DNA of 35,276 nt from Methyloglobulus morosus KoM1 (GCF_000496735.2 NZ_AYLO01000050.1:1-35276), one strand, 5' to 3'; shown: positions 8,083 to 16,904, numbered from the stretch's first letter. The notes: generated by a model not told the origin, from the letters alone. Translations and numbers: made by a program.

Positions 8083-10323
8083 TTATTTCCAAATAGTGAC
8101 AATATTAGTGAAGTCATCCGTCCACGGTTTGACATCAAAAGTCACTGGAAGTTTTTGCCAGTTTCCTAATTGGCTTTTCCTTAATAACTCCAAGGTTTCC
8201 GGCTTTTTGGCCATCACTACCCAGTCAGTTGCGACGACTAAGGGAATGTCCTGCTGCGGTTTGAATTCCTGGATTAAGGCCGACAATTGCAATTGTTTTT
8301 CGTGTACCGCCAGCACTTTTTTCAAGGCCAAATGGCGGTTGGTTATGTGCAATGCCAAGATGCCATCCGGTTTAATCTTGTCGAAATAGAGCTTGATGGC
8401 TTCCTGGGTCAGCAAATGGGTCGGGATGGAGTCAGAACTGAAAGCATCGACCACGAACAGGTCAAACTTGTGATCGGGTTCTTTTTCCAATGACAGCCGT
8501 GCATCGCCCACCGTCATGGTCATTTTGGGGTTGCACTGGCTGATAAAAGTAAAATAAGTCGGGTTACTGGCAACATCGACAACCAGCGGATCCAACTCGT
8601 AAAACGTCCAGCTTTGCTGGGGTTTAGTGTAACAAGACAACGTACCTGCACCCAGCCCGATAATGCCGACGACCCAATTGTCGTTGACCTTGTCGTATTC
8701 GCTGAAAAGCTGGCCGATAGGGCCTTGGCGGCTAAAGTACGTGGAGGGCGTGCGTGAATCCTTGTCCGCCAAGCGTTGAGCGCCGTGTTTGGTGGTGCCG
8801 TGATAGAATTCGCGGTATTTTTCGGGTTGGCCTTGTTCATCCGTTAACATGCTCTCACGGACGGACAACACGCCAAAGAAAGTCCGTTCCTGGTATAAGG
8901 TGTGCGACAGCAAACCATGCAAGCCAAAGGTAAAGAAGATGAGGATACCCGTCAGCAAGGCCAAAGTGAGTGGCTGCGCCCTGAACGAATAGGTCAACCC
9001 TGCCAATAGGATCAGGCCAACGCCGATGGTGTCCAGGTATTGCGGCAAATCGTCGATGCTGAAAAATAAACCTAATCCGACTATGACAAGTAAGGCGGGG
9101 AAGATCAATTGCATTAACCATACTTTCCTGTTGCGGACAGAATCTATCAAGCCAGGGCGCAGCAACAGCGCTGCGACTATCATCAAAGGATATTCGTAGA
9201 CGGCATTAAAAATAAAGGGCGCGACGAAGGTATTAAACATTCCGCCTAACATGCCCGCAAATGACATGATTAAATAATAGGTGGTTAAGTGCTTCGTATT
9301 GGGCCGAAGTCTGGCAAGTTCGCCATGGCAAACCATCACCGCCAGGAAAAACGCGGTCAAATGCAATCCCAAATCCACCCAATACGGCAACACCGCCGGG
9401 TTGATGAAGGAATAGGCAATAAACGGCAGCAACACGACGGGTTGCAATGCGACCATCAAGGAATGGACTTTATCGTGCCATTTTGAGAAGACGATAATGA
9501 AGGTGAGCAGGTAAACCGTCAGCGGAATGATCCACAACAACGGCACAGAGGCGATATCCGTGCTGATGAACGTGGTCAGTCCCAGCAACAGGCTGGAAGG
9601 CACAAAAGCCAGTGCCAGCCAGTGCAACTTGGTAGACAAGCTTAATTCATCATCCTGCGTGATCGGTTCTTCAGCGGCTTCCTTAGCTTGCTGGGCTTTC
9701 CACAAGGTAAAAGCGCACGCTGCGATCAACAAACACAGCACGATAAAGCCCACACTCCAATCGGATTTCTGGCTAGCCAAGCCGATGTTCGGTTCAATCA
9801 CGAATGGGTAACTGAGCAAGGCAATCAAGCTGCCAATATTGCTGGCCGCATAAAGGTAATAAGGGTCGTCGCTGGTGTGATGGCCCACATTGGCAAACCA
9901 TTTTTGGATCAGCGGCGCCGTCGTGGAGACGACGAAAAACGGCAATCCAATTGAAAGGAACAACACGCCGATCAACCAAAAAGTCGGGTTGCTTTCGGTG
10001 GGGGGCGAAACACTTTCGGGCAAGCCGACAGGCAACGCCAAAAAGCTGACCACGATGACGGCGACATGCACCATTATCTGCTTATGATGGTCGAGCCGGG
10101 TCGAGAGATAATGGGCATAGAGATAACCGAGGAACAAAATACTTTGGTAAAACACCATGCAGGTGTTCCAGACGGCAGGCGAGCCGCCCAGCAACGGCAG
10201 CAGGATTTTCCCGAACATCGGTTGCAGCACAAACATCAGTGCAGCACTGGTGAATAAGGTGCCGGCAAATAGAAAAATTAGGAGTAGGCTGCGGTCGGTC
10301 GTGGGGTTAGGTGACTGTTTCAT
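8083..10323 (-). CDS. Fused MFS/spermidine-synthase-like membrane protein
   Basis: 746 residues. The first about 480 residues are membrane helices in two blocks, with a charged loop near 210-230. The last about 220 residues form a Rossmann methyltransferase-like domain of the spermidine synthase family: GLGAGT (556-561), YELDP (575-579), GDARL (606-610) and DAFSSDSIPTHLLT (626 onward). Many bacteria carry such fusions. They are annotated from the aminopropyltransferase-like domain, but their actual substrate is generally not established. No S-adenosylmethionine decarboxylase gene is nearby, so polyamine synthesis is not supported by context. It appears monocistronic. Confidence 0.8.
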   Translation of the reverse strand: MKQSPNPTTDRSLLLIFLFAGTLFTSAALMFVLQPMFGKILLPLLGGSPAVWNTCMVFYQSILFLGYLYAHYLSTRLDHHKQIMVHVAVIVVSFLALPVGLPESVSPPTESNPTFWLIGVLFLSIGLPFFVVSTTAPLIQKWFANVGHHTSDDPYYLYAASNIGSLIALLSYPFVIEPNIGLASQKSDWSVGFIVLCLLIAACAFTLWKAQQAKEAAEEPITQDDELSLSTKLHWLALAFVPSSLLLGLTTFISTDIASVPLLWIIPLTVYLLTFIIVFSKWHDKVHSLMVALQPVVLLPFIAYSFINPAVLPYWVDLGLHLTAFFLAVMVCHGELARLRPNTKHLTTYYLIMSFAGMLGGMFNTFVAPFIFNAVYEYPLMIVAALLLRPGLIDSVRNRKVWLMQLIFPALLVIVGLGLFFSIDDLPQYLDTIGVGLILLAGLTYSFRAQPLTLALLTGILIFFTFGLHGLLSHTLYQERTFFGVLSVRESMLTDEQGQPEKYREFYHGTTKHGAQRLADKDSRTPSTYFSRQGPIGQLFSEYDKVNDNWVVGIIGLGAGTLSCYTKPQQSWTFYELDPLVVDVASNPTYFTFISQCNPKMTMTVGDARLSLEKEPDHKFDLFVVDAFSSDSIPTHLLTQEAIKLYFDKIKPDGILALHITNRHLALKKVLAVHEKQLQLSALIQEFKPQQDIPLVVATDWVVMAKKPETLELLRKSQLGNWQKLPVTFDVKPWTDDFTNIVTIWK

Positions 10324-10539
10324 TATTATTGTTTGCGTCGATTCTTCGGTTTAATGCTTTGTGATACTGAGCTAAGTGATTAATCAGCTTATGATAAACC
10401 ATTTGCCCAAGCTTGCGGCACTCGAAAATGACAAGACAATAAAAAAGGCGGGTTAACTGTGCGAAAATTTTGAAATTATGAGTGAATAGTCGCATCTCCA
10501 GCTTTATTCCCGATAAACTGGCGTACTGTCGGGCATAAA

Positions 10540-11076
10540 TCATCGATAAGGATGTTGACCGACAATATTGCCTGCGGGACGGTAATTGCATACCCATATT
10601 TGCGAGTTATCCGGGCAAACGGCTTTGCCGCAACCGATTTCAGTCGTGCTTTCCCACACCATTTGCGTGTAATGTCCGCACACTTTACCTATGGCACAAG
10701 TGTTAGAAGCACTGTCGTAATCAACTTTTTCACCGCCCCAATCGTCAACTATCTGAGTCGGCGTTATGGCCTGGACTTCGGAACTGCCGTCAGAATAAGT
10801 AGTTGGGCTGGCCCAAAACAGGCTTTCGCCCAAACCTGTTGCACTATGCGAAGGTTGGCAATCCTCGTTTGATTTTAATGAATCGGCATAGCTTTGCGCC
10901 AATTCTGCAATAGTCGGCGACCAATGCAGCCTTGGGATATTAACTTGGCTACGCCAATTGTTGTGCCCCGTCACGATTTCGGCTTGCTCGCCAACGCTAA
11001 AATTGGGTGCGGCATAAGCAACAGGCAACCCGGCAAGAACAATCAGCAGGCCAATTCTCAAGTCATTATTTTTCAT
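10540..11076 (-). CDS. Secreted CAP (SCP/PR-1) domain protein
   Basis: 178 residues with a signal peptide ending near AYA-A (about residue 22). The CAP domain shows the usual landmarks: GHNNWR (37-42), SHS with H77, GLGESLFW with E84, the signature GHYTQMVW (134-141, H135), and CNYRPAGNIVGQHPY near the C-terminus. Cysteines at 73, 127, 133, 149, 154 and 163 probably form disulfides, as in plant PR-1 proteins and fungal homologues. The function of bacterial members is unclear; lipid or sterol binding and peptidase activity have been proposed for the family. The ATG follows directly on the stop of a short upstream frame (TAAATG) and lacks its own good ribosome site. Confidence 0.85.
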   Translation of the reverse strand: MKNNDLRIGLLIVLAGLPVAYAAPNFSVGEQAEIVTGHNNWRSQVNIPRLHWSPTIAELAQSYADSLKSNEDCQPSHSATGLGESLFWASPTTYSDGSSEVQAITPTQIVDDWGGEKVDYDSASNTCAIGKVCGHYTQMVWESTTEIGCGKAVCPDNSQIWVCNYRPAGNIVGQHPYR

Positions 11077-11259
11077 TTAGCGCCGTTGTGAGGGTTGAGG
11101 TTGATCGTTTGAGCCACTTGCCAGATGCCTACTAGGGCGTTTTGGCTCACATAATGGTGTCGACAGTATAAACCAGTAGCCATCTTGTTTGATGGGATGG
11201 GTTGCCTGGATGATAAGCATTTGCCAACCATCAGCCCGATGCTCGTCTACTGTTTTCAC
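11077..11259 (-). CDS. Possible 60-residue protein coupled to the CAP gene
   Basis: A frame of about 60 codons from a GTG at 11259, preceded by AGGTGA at a usable distance. Its TAA stop touches the ATG of the CAP-domain gene, and that gene has no clear ribosome site of its own, which hints at coupled translation. The product (KTVDEHRADGWQMLIIQ...) resembles nothing I recognise and has no signal peptide. It may equally be a chance frame in the leader. Confidence 0.25.
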   Translation of the reverse strand: MKTVDEHRADGWQMLIIQATHPIKQDGYWFILSTPLCEPKRPSRHLASGSNDQPQPSQRR

Positions 11260-11386
11260 CGCTAACTTCACCTATCTTATTAAGCATCGAAGCCTCCAAT
11301 TTGTTAACCCTGCCAGCTTCAATAAAAACCAGCCCAAGCAGTCGTCCATTCTATGATAAAGTAAGTTTTATTTTTTTGAGGCATTG

Positions 11387-11581
11387 ATGGAACCCTTATC
11401 AACCTGGGAAAACGTATTGTTGGGCGCTTTTGCAATCCTGTTGATTTTCTGGATGAAACCCGGCATTAAAGCGGCCCTGGAAAAAAGCAAAACCGCCCAA
11501 AGCGACTGGCCTGGGCTGCTTATTCCTATAGCCTTGGTCGTCTTGTTTGTCTTCTTCCTTATCGCAATGGTCAAGCCATAA
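11387..11581 (+). CDS. Small two-helix inner membrane protein
   Basis: 64 residues from the ATG at 11387; GAGG lies just upstream at good spacing, and the TTG one codon earlier is less likely. Two hydrophobic segments (about 9-24 and 44-61) flank a charged loop with the motif KPGIKAALEKSKTAQSDW, so it is probably a hairpin membrane protein. I do not recognise the family. Its stop overlaps the start of darP by one base (TAATG), so the two are translationally coupled. Confidence 0.65.
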   Translation: MEPLSTWENVLLGAFAILLIFWMKPGIKAALEKSKTAQSDWPGLLIPIALVVLFVFFLIAMVKP

Positions 11582-12144
11582 TGAACGATTATGAGGAATA
11601 CGAGGATGAGGTCGAATATTACGCCATCCGCCCCAATAAGACACGGATCAAAAAAGAAATAGGCGATCTTTTCGCGCTAGGCGAGACAATGTCGAAGTTA
11701 TCCGCCGCACATTTAAGCTCCCTGGAGTTGCCAGACAATATCCACAAAGCCGTCAGTGAAGTCGCCAATATGCCGCATACCGGCGCCCGTAAGCGTTCTT
11801 TAAAGTACATCGCCGGGCAACTGCATAAAATGGACGTAGCGCCCATTCAAGAAAAGCTTGCGCGTATCCAAAACAAAAGCGCCCATTCAGTCCGGGAACA
11901 TCACATTCTTGAACATTGGCGCGATAAGCTGATAAATGAAGGCAACGCCGCACTGACGGAATTGTTCGACGAACAACCGACCATCGACCTGCAACAAATC
12001 AAACAGTTGTTACGCAATATCAAGAAAGAAACCGAAACCAACAAGCCACCGAGATCATCGCGGTTGCTGTACCGCTATCTCAAGGAATTATTCCAATTCG
12101 AAGACGGCAGCGAGGCGGAAAATGAACCTGAAGAAGGCCATTGA
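11581..12144 (+). CDS. darP: Ribosome-associated protein DarP (YjgA, DUF615)
   Basis: 187 residues, close to the E. coli protein in length. It has an acidic N-terminus (NDYEEYEDEVEYY) and the KTRIKKEIGDLFALGE helix. Conserved segments such as ARKRSLKYIAGQLHKMDVAPI, HWRDKLINEG, and KETETNKPPRSSRLLYRYLKEL line up with YjgA motifs. DarP associates with the 50S subunit and assists late large-subunit assembly in the cytoplasm. The start overlaps the stop of the preceding membrane-protein frame (TAATG). The pairing with a membrane protein is unusual for a ribosome factor and may reflect only shared transcription. Confidence 0.88.
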   Translation: MNDYEEYEDEVEYYAIRPNKTRIKKEIGDLFALGETMSKLSAAHLSSLELPDNIHKAVSEVANMPHTGARKRSLKYIAGQLHKMDVAPIQEKLARIQNKSAHSVREHHILEHWRDKLINEGNAALTELFDEQPTIDLQQIKQLLRNIKKETETNKPPRSSRLLYRYLKELFQFEDGSEAENEPEEGH

Positions 12145-12370
12145 GCCTCGAACGAACCCTTTCGCCGCGAGGGAAGCAACGGGCAGCGCAAACCTCAATA
12201 CAGCAGGGCAAAAACGTAAAAAAATCTAAAAAAACAAAGAACTAAGTTGAATTAATTTTAATACCTGCTTAAGCATTTTGCAATAAAATGGCACGTAATC
12301 GGTTTTGGGGACTTGGCAGCTTTATAAACCGAGAGCATCATTTTTTACAAATAATCATGAGGAATACATT

Positions 12371-12982
12371 ATGGACAGCAACATAACTAGAAAAACCCTG
12401 AGAATGGGAACCAAAATAGCCTTATTGGCTGTTTTTGGCTTAGGTTTAGCGTTCAACACAGCAATGGTCAACGCCGATAAAGGCGGTGAACACTCTAATG
12501 GAGGCGACCATTCCGAACATAGCAGCCGGAACGGTCAAGTCATGTGGCTTAACCACTTAGCCCTGCAATCAGCGGACACCGCAATTTTGACTGCGACAAG
12601 CAACTCCGCCGCTAGCGGGGCATTCCCTGGCTTGTCAGGACTTTTAATTCAGCCTGTAGCCGTTGGGGCATCTTCCGTGCAAATGGCGCTCGATTTGCCC
12701 AAAGACACTAAAATTGTGGGCGTAAGGGTTTGTTATGGCAATACAGGCCTGACAAGTTTCATCAGCCAAATCAGTTTAGGCCAAGTGACAAATCCCGCCG
12801 CACCGGATACGGTCATCACTGATACAACTGCCTTGACATCTGCAACCCCAGTTTGTGTCAACAGCAAGTCTATCAGGCCAGTGCTGAGATCGAGAGATGG
12901 CGCCATTATACTGTCACTCGGCATCACCGCCGACCCCACCAGTAAAGTCCTGATTCGTGGTCTTGGCGTACTCGTAAAATAA
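12371..12982 (+). CDS. Exported protein of unknown function with a His/Gly-rich N-terminal segment
   Basis: 203 residues from the ATG at 12371, which has AGGA seven bases upstream; a longer frame starting at 12305 has no such support. The signal peptide runs to about residue 36 (ends MVNA). The mature N-terminus is KGGEHSNGGDHSEHSS, a histidine/serine-rich stretch that might bind metal. The remaining about 145 residues are rich in Ser, Thr, Ala and small hydrophobics, suggesting a beta-sandwich. Two cysteines (VCYG, PVCVN) could form a disulfide. I do not recognise the family. It is monocistronic and converges on rep. Confidence 0.7.
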   Translation: MDSNITRKTLRMGTKIALLAVFGLGLAFNTAMVNADKGGEHSNGGDHSEHSSRNGQVMWLNHLALQSADTAILTATSNSAASGAFPGLSGLLIQPVAVGASSVQMALDLPKDTKIVGVRVCYGNTGLTSFISQISLGQVTNPAAPDTVITDTTALTSATPVCVNSKSIRPVLRSRDGAIILSLGITADPTSKVLIRGLGVLVK

Positions 12983-13038
12983 GCAATCTCAATACCCAAA
13001 ATTGGGTAGCTTGGAATCGCTTATTGGTTTTTTGATCG

Positions 13039-13077
13039 GCTCATGACGGACAGTAAAGTTTTTTGTTCGTCATGAGC
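13039..13077. repeat. Hairpin between convergent genes
   Basis: A 13-base arm GCTCATGACGGAC pairs with GTTCGTCATGAGC across a 13-base T-rich loop, with a single G-T pair. It lies between the 3' ends of the plus-strand exported-protein gene and minus-strand rep, where a bidirectional terminator would be expected. There is no U-tract directly after the stem in either direction, so it could instead be a stability element or a repeat unit. Confidence 0.5.
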
Positions 13078-13130
13078 AAGTTGATACAAATTGGAAGCTT
13101 CATCACAAGCTTTCCGGAATACGGCGGCAA

Positions 13131-15152
13131 TTACGATAACATCGCCCTGAGATTCTGGAGATTGGTTTTTCCGCGTTCCTTAACCACGTCTGCCGGCAAC
13201 TGTTTTTTGTTGACCCATTCCAGGTCGTCTTCGGGCAGTTCGCCCAGAAAACGGCTGGGCTGGCATTCCATGATGTCGCCATATTTTTTACGGTGAGTAC
13301 AATAGCTGAAGGTTAACGTGCGTTGGGCACGAGTAATGCCTACGTACGCCAACCGCCGTTCTTCTTCAATGCCGTTCGACCCATTCTGTTCGTCAGATTC
13401 AAGCGTATTTTGGTGCGGCAGGATGTTCTCTTCCATACCCACCAGCAACACATGTTGAAACTCCAACCCTTTCGCGGAATGTAAGGTCATTAAGCTCACT
13501 TGGTCGCCGCTTTCTTCCTCCTGGTTGCGTTCCAGGATATCCATTAGCATGATATTGGCGATCACTTCATCCAACGCTTTTTCTTGCGCGGGGTCTTTGT
13601 TGGCAATTCGCTTAAGCCAGTCGATCAATTCATGGACGTTTTTCATCTTCCGCTCGGCGGATTCAATGGTTTTGGCGTTTTCCCGTAGCCAGTTTTCATA
13701 GCCGATCTCGACGATCATTGCTGCTATTATTTTAAAGGGTTCGTGCTGCTCGACTTGCTGGGCGGCATTCATGATCCAATCGTAAAACTTTTGCAGTCGA
13801 ATTTGCGACTTGCTGGAGACGATTTGCCCCAACCCCATTTCATTACAAGCAGACAGTAAACTGATTTGCCGTTGATTGGCGTAAGCACTGAGCTTTTCCA
13901 AAGTGCTGGGCCCCAATTCCCGTCGGGGCGTGTTGATAATGCGCAAGAAAGCCGTATTGTCGTCGGGATTAACCAGCAGCCGCAAATAGGCCAGGATGTC
14001 CTTGATTTCGGAATAGGCGAAAAATGACGTGCTGCCACTGATAAAATACGGGATGTTGTTTTCCCTTAAGCCCCGTTCAAACAAGCGGGATTGATGGTTG
14101 CCACGATACAGGATCGCATAATCCCGATAGCGCCCACCAGACTTGAATTTATGGTGAATCAGTTCGGCGACCATTTGTTGCGCTTCGGTGATTTCATCCT
14201 TATGGCTTAACACCCGCAGTGGATCGCCATAACCCAATTCGCTCCACAACTTTTTTTCGTACGTATGGGGATTGTTGGCTATAAGTTGGTTAGCCACTTT
14301 AAGGATACGTCCGGTCGATCGGTAATTCTGCTCCAGCTTAATGACCTGCAAGCGCGGAAAATCTTTTTGCAATTGGCTTAGGTTTTCCGGCTGTGCGCCG
14401 CGCCAAGCGTAAATGGACTGGTCGTCATCCCCCACAACGGTAAATCGCCCCAGGTTTCCGGCCAGCAGTTTCACCAATTCGTACTGGGTAAGGTTGGTGT
14501 CCTGGTATTCATCCACCAGCAAATAGCGAATCGTGTTTTGCCACTTTTCCAAAACGGCTGGATGTTGTTGGAACAACAGCACAGGCAATAAAATCAAGTC
14601 ATCAAAATCGACTGCGTTATAGGCCTTAAGGCTGCGTATGTAGTCCGCATAAAGCTGGGCGGTTGCTTTCTGCTCGGCAATCGAAGTGGACCCCGCTTGC
14701 TTTGCGGTAACAAAGGCATTTTTCCATTGCCCGATCTGATTAGCGTATTGCTCCACCTGCTCTGCATCACAATCGCTTTTGCTATGGACGATCAGGTTTT
14801 TCAGCAGCTTAACCTTATCTTCTTCGTCATATAAGCTCAATCCTGGCTTATACCCCAAGGTCTTGTGTTCCTTGCGGATAATTTCCAATCCAAGCGCATG
14901 AAAGGTCGAAACCCGCAGGCCACGGGCCTGTTGTTTGTCCAGTAACTTGGCGACACGGCTTTGCATCTCACGGGCGGCCTTGTTGGTGAAGGTCACGGCG
15001 GTTATGTGTCGCGCGGGCAACCCTTGCTTAATAAGGTAAGCGATTTTTTCGGTAATCACCCGGGTTTTGCCGCTACCGGCACCAGCCAACACCAGCAACG
15101 GGCAATCGACAAGTTTTACGGCGGCTAGTTGCTGAGGGTTTAATTGGGTCAT
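13131..15152 (-). CDS. rep: ATP-dependent DNA helicase Rep
   Basis: 673 residues, the same length as E. coli Rep, with close motif agreement from end to end. Superfamily I signatures: LAGAGSGKT (Walker A, 22-30), AVTFTNKAAREM, LVDEYQDTN (212-220, motif II), VVGDDDQSIYAWRGA (239-253, motif III), KLEQNYRST (motif IV), MTLHSAKGLEFQHV (motif V) and RRLAYVGITRAQ (motif VI). Rep is a 3'-5' translocase that travels with the replisome and clears protein roadblocks. The absence of a UvrD-type extended C-terminal tail and the RGLRVSTFHALGLEII segment favour Rep over UvrD/PcrA. It is followed by the intergenic hairpin at 13039-13077. Confidence 0.95.
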   Translation of the reverse strand: MTQLNPQQLAAVKLVDCPLLVLAGAGSGKTRVITEKIAYLIKQGLPARHITAVTFTNKAAREMQSRVAKLLDKQQARGLRVSTFHALGLEIIRKEHKTLGYKPGLSLYDEEDKVKLLKNLIVHSKSDCDAEQVEQYANQIGQWKNAFVTAKQAGSTSIAEQKATAQLYADYIRSLKAYNAVDFDDLILLPVLLFQQHPAVLEKWQNTIRYLLVDEYQDTNLTQYELVKLLAGNLGRFTVVGDDDQSIYAWRGAQPENLSQLQKDFPRLQVIKLEQNYRSTGRILKVANQLIANNPHTYEKKLWSELGYGDPLRVLSHKDEITEAQQMVAELIHHKFKSGGRYRDYAILYRGNHQSRLFERGLRENNIPYFISGSTSFFAYSEIKDILAYLRLLVNPDDNTAFLRIINTPRRELGPSTLEKLSAYANQRQISLLSACNEMGLGQIVSSKSQIRLQKFYDWIMNAAQQVEQHEPFKIIAAMIVEIGYENWLRENAKTIESAERKMKNVHELIDWLKRIANKDPAQEKALDEVIANIMLMDILERNQEEESGDQVSLMTLHSAKGLEFQHVLLVGMEENILPHQNTLESDEQNGSNGIEEERRLAYVGITRAQRTLTFSYCTHRKKYGDIMECQPSRFLGELPEDDLEWVNKKQLPADVVKERGKTNLQNLRAMLS

Positions 15153-15363
15153 TTGTTGTTTTTGGCTACGTCAACCGCAAATTAAAACGAGTTATAGGGG
15201 CAAACGCTTTACTTGCGTTTCTTGCGATTGTGTTTTTGGACAAGGGCTTACTGTAGGTTACAATGAAAGTCTGTTGGCGTTTTGATTGGGAATACCAGCC
15301 AATTATCGTACCACACTGAGCTTTTAACCTGAGAATTCTAAAAACCAAACAAGAGGAAAACTG

Positions 15364-15762
15364 ATGAAAAAAAGTTTATTTTGCTTTGCCCTATTCATTT
15401 CCGGCAGCGTTTTGGCGGCGACCGACCATTATGTATTGCGCGAAGGCAAACATGTCCACCATTTAAAAATCACCCAGAACGGTGACGAAATCACCGTCAG
15501 TTCGGACGTGGATTTTGAGCCCAATGCCGACGAAAAAGGCAGCAAAGCCTGTTCTGCCGATATTTCTGGCGAAGCCAAAAGCACGGGCAAAGACAAGTTG
15601 ACCTTGAAAAAGAAATCTGAAGAAGCCGCTACGCATTGCGTATTGGACATCCAACTGAGCCCAACAGGTGCAAAAATAGAACAATCCGAAAACTGCACAG
15701 ATTTCGTCACCGGCATTTGTCATTTTGAAAGTGGCGGGAAAGAACTGGTAAAAGTCAAATAG
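15364..15762 (+). CDS. Small exported four-cysteine protein, unknown function
   Basis: 132 residues. The signal peptide (MKKSLFCFALFISGSVLA) is cleaved near residue 18. The mature part is lysine- and glutamate-rich with four cysteines (C63, C92, C111, C119), an even number compatible with two disulfides in the periplasm. Predicted strands alternate (HHLKITQNGDEITVSSDV). The ribosome site AGAGGAAAA lies just upstream of the ATG. I do not recognise the family. It stands alone, divergent from rep and convergent with nrdJb. Confidence 0.7.
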   Translation: MKKSLFCFALFISGSVLAATDHYVLREGKHVHHLKITQNGDEITVSSDVDFEPNADEKGSKACSADISGEAKSTGKDKLTLKKKSEEAATHCVLDIQLSPTGAKIEQSENCTDFVTGICHFESGGKELVKVK

Positions 15763-15931
15763 CCGTTTCTGCCCTGCTCACATCAATAGCACTACGAATA
15801 CACGAAACGGCGCAATCCAATCAGATTGACGGCCATCGTGTGTTCGTGGCTTAATGCTAAAACCAACCCACCCAAAGAATTGCCCTTTTACTCGAGTCGG
15901 TGGCGCATAGCGTTTCTGCGATGGCTCCACC

Positions 15932-16630
15932 TCACCCGCACTTACTCTCACCGCAATTCAGGCACGTCATGCAGCCGTCCATCAGCACCACGGCTTTGGT
16001 CTGGCACTTTCCACATAATAAGGCCTTAGCCGGAAATGCCCCGTCCTCGTCGATTTCAGCGGAATCGGTGTGCATGGCCTCAAATTCCTTGCGCTTGGCG
16101 GCCAGGAATTTCTTTTGATGGTCGTCCATTTCCCGGTCTTTCAACATGCCGATGCGCTTCAAGTGCGATTCAATCGCACAGCCGATTTCCGCCACCAGCG
16201 ACGGCATGAACACGCCGCCTTTCTTGAAATAGCCGCCCTTGGGATCAAATACCGCTTTCAATTCTTCCACCAGGAAACAGGCATCGCCGCCCTTGCGGAA
16301 CACCGCCGAGATAACCCGCGTCAACGCCAGTACCCACTGGAAATGCTCCATGTTCTTGGAGTTGATGAACACCTCGTAAGGCCGACGCTCTTCATGCTCC
16401 GTGTCCGCATTCAGGATCATGTCGTTGATCGTAATATATAAGGCATGTTCCGATTGCGGGGTCTTGATCTTATAGGTCGAGCCGTACAGGATTTCCGGGC
16501 GCGAGAGGTTCTCGTGCATGCTTTCCAAGTCGATAGCCTGCGCATCGTTGCTGGCCTGGACTGCCGCTGCCTTGTCGTCTTCGGATAAGACTTTGTAGCT
16601 GATGATTTTTTTGTCGATTTTATGGGCCAT
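15932..16630 (-). CDS. nrdJb: NrdJb: TSCPD/C-terminal subunit of cobalamin-dependent ribonucleotide reductase
   Basis: 232 residues. The middle (about 46-150) is a TSCPD-type domain (RPEILYGSTYKIKTP, HALYITINDM, EVFINSKN, VSLV-type helix near 145). The tail carries C206-x2-C209, C220-x2-C223-x2-C226 and C231, the cysteine-rich end that in single-chain class II reductases passes electrons to the active-site disulfide and may bind zinc. In Pseudomonas, class II reductase is likewise split into NrdJa and NrdJb encoded side by side. Here NrdJa lies 3.2 kb upstream on the same strand. A strong AAGGAGA ribosome site supports the ATG at 16630. No NrdR-like box is visible directly upstream. Confidence 0.88.
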   Translation of the reverse strand: MAHKIDKKIISYKVLSEDDKAAAVQASNDAQAIDLESMHENLSRPEILYGSTYKIKTPQSEHALYITINDMILNADTEHEERRPYEVFINSKNMEHFQWVLALTRVISAVFRKGGDACFLVEELKAVFDPKGGYFKKGGVFMPSLVAEIGCAIESHLKRIGMLKDREMDDHQKKFLAAKRKEFEAMHTDSAEIDEDGAFPAKALLCGKCQTKAVVLMDGCMTCLNCGESKCG

Positions 16631-16715
16631 GAGATTGTCTCCTTTTGGAATTCCTTAGTTTGTTTTGATACTGATTTGTTTAAATTTTACCGTTCGACCT
16701 GAGTCCCGCTTTATC

Positions 16716-16751
16716 CCCTCTCCCCTTGTGGGAGAGGGTTAGGGTGAGGGG
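16716..16751. repeat. Pyrimidine/purine-rich REP-like palindrome
   Basis: A perfect 9-bp palindrome, CCCTCTCCC (716-724) and GGGAGAGGG (730-738) around a 5-base loop, followed by TTAGGGTGAGGGG. Elements with this wording are widespread interspersed repeats in proteobacterial intergenic regions (recalled, not searched). It lies in the 310-bp gap upstream of nrdJb. Confidence 0.6.
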
Positions 16752-16812
16752 TGTTTATAGTGTCGCTACCGCGACGGTTATTCTAATGCCGGTTCTCGCA
16801 CCGGCGGACGAG

Positions 16813-16844
16813 ATACTTTTCTTTGCACGGACAAAGAAAAGTAT
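16813..16844. repeat. 13-bp perfect inverted repeat
   Basis: ATACTTTTCTTTG (16813-16825) and CAAAGAAAAGTAT (16832-16844) are exact inverted repeats around a 6-base loop, followed by CCAAAAGAAAA. The motif resembles an interspersed intergenic repeat seen in several gammaproteobacteria. A T-rich arm also makes it a weak terminator candidate for minus-strand transcription coming from the transposase side. Confidence 0.55.
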
Positions 16845-16904
16845 CCAAAAGAAAAACGCCAGTGCTCGGCGCGGCATAACGGGAAAAATTGTCACCTTAG
16901 AATT

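Noticed and set aside
10307-10597. 96-codon minus-strand frame overlapping the ends of two genes
   Set aside because: Overlaps the CAP-domain gene in another frame and the start of the fused MFS gene, with low-quality composition.
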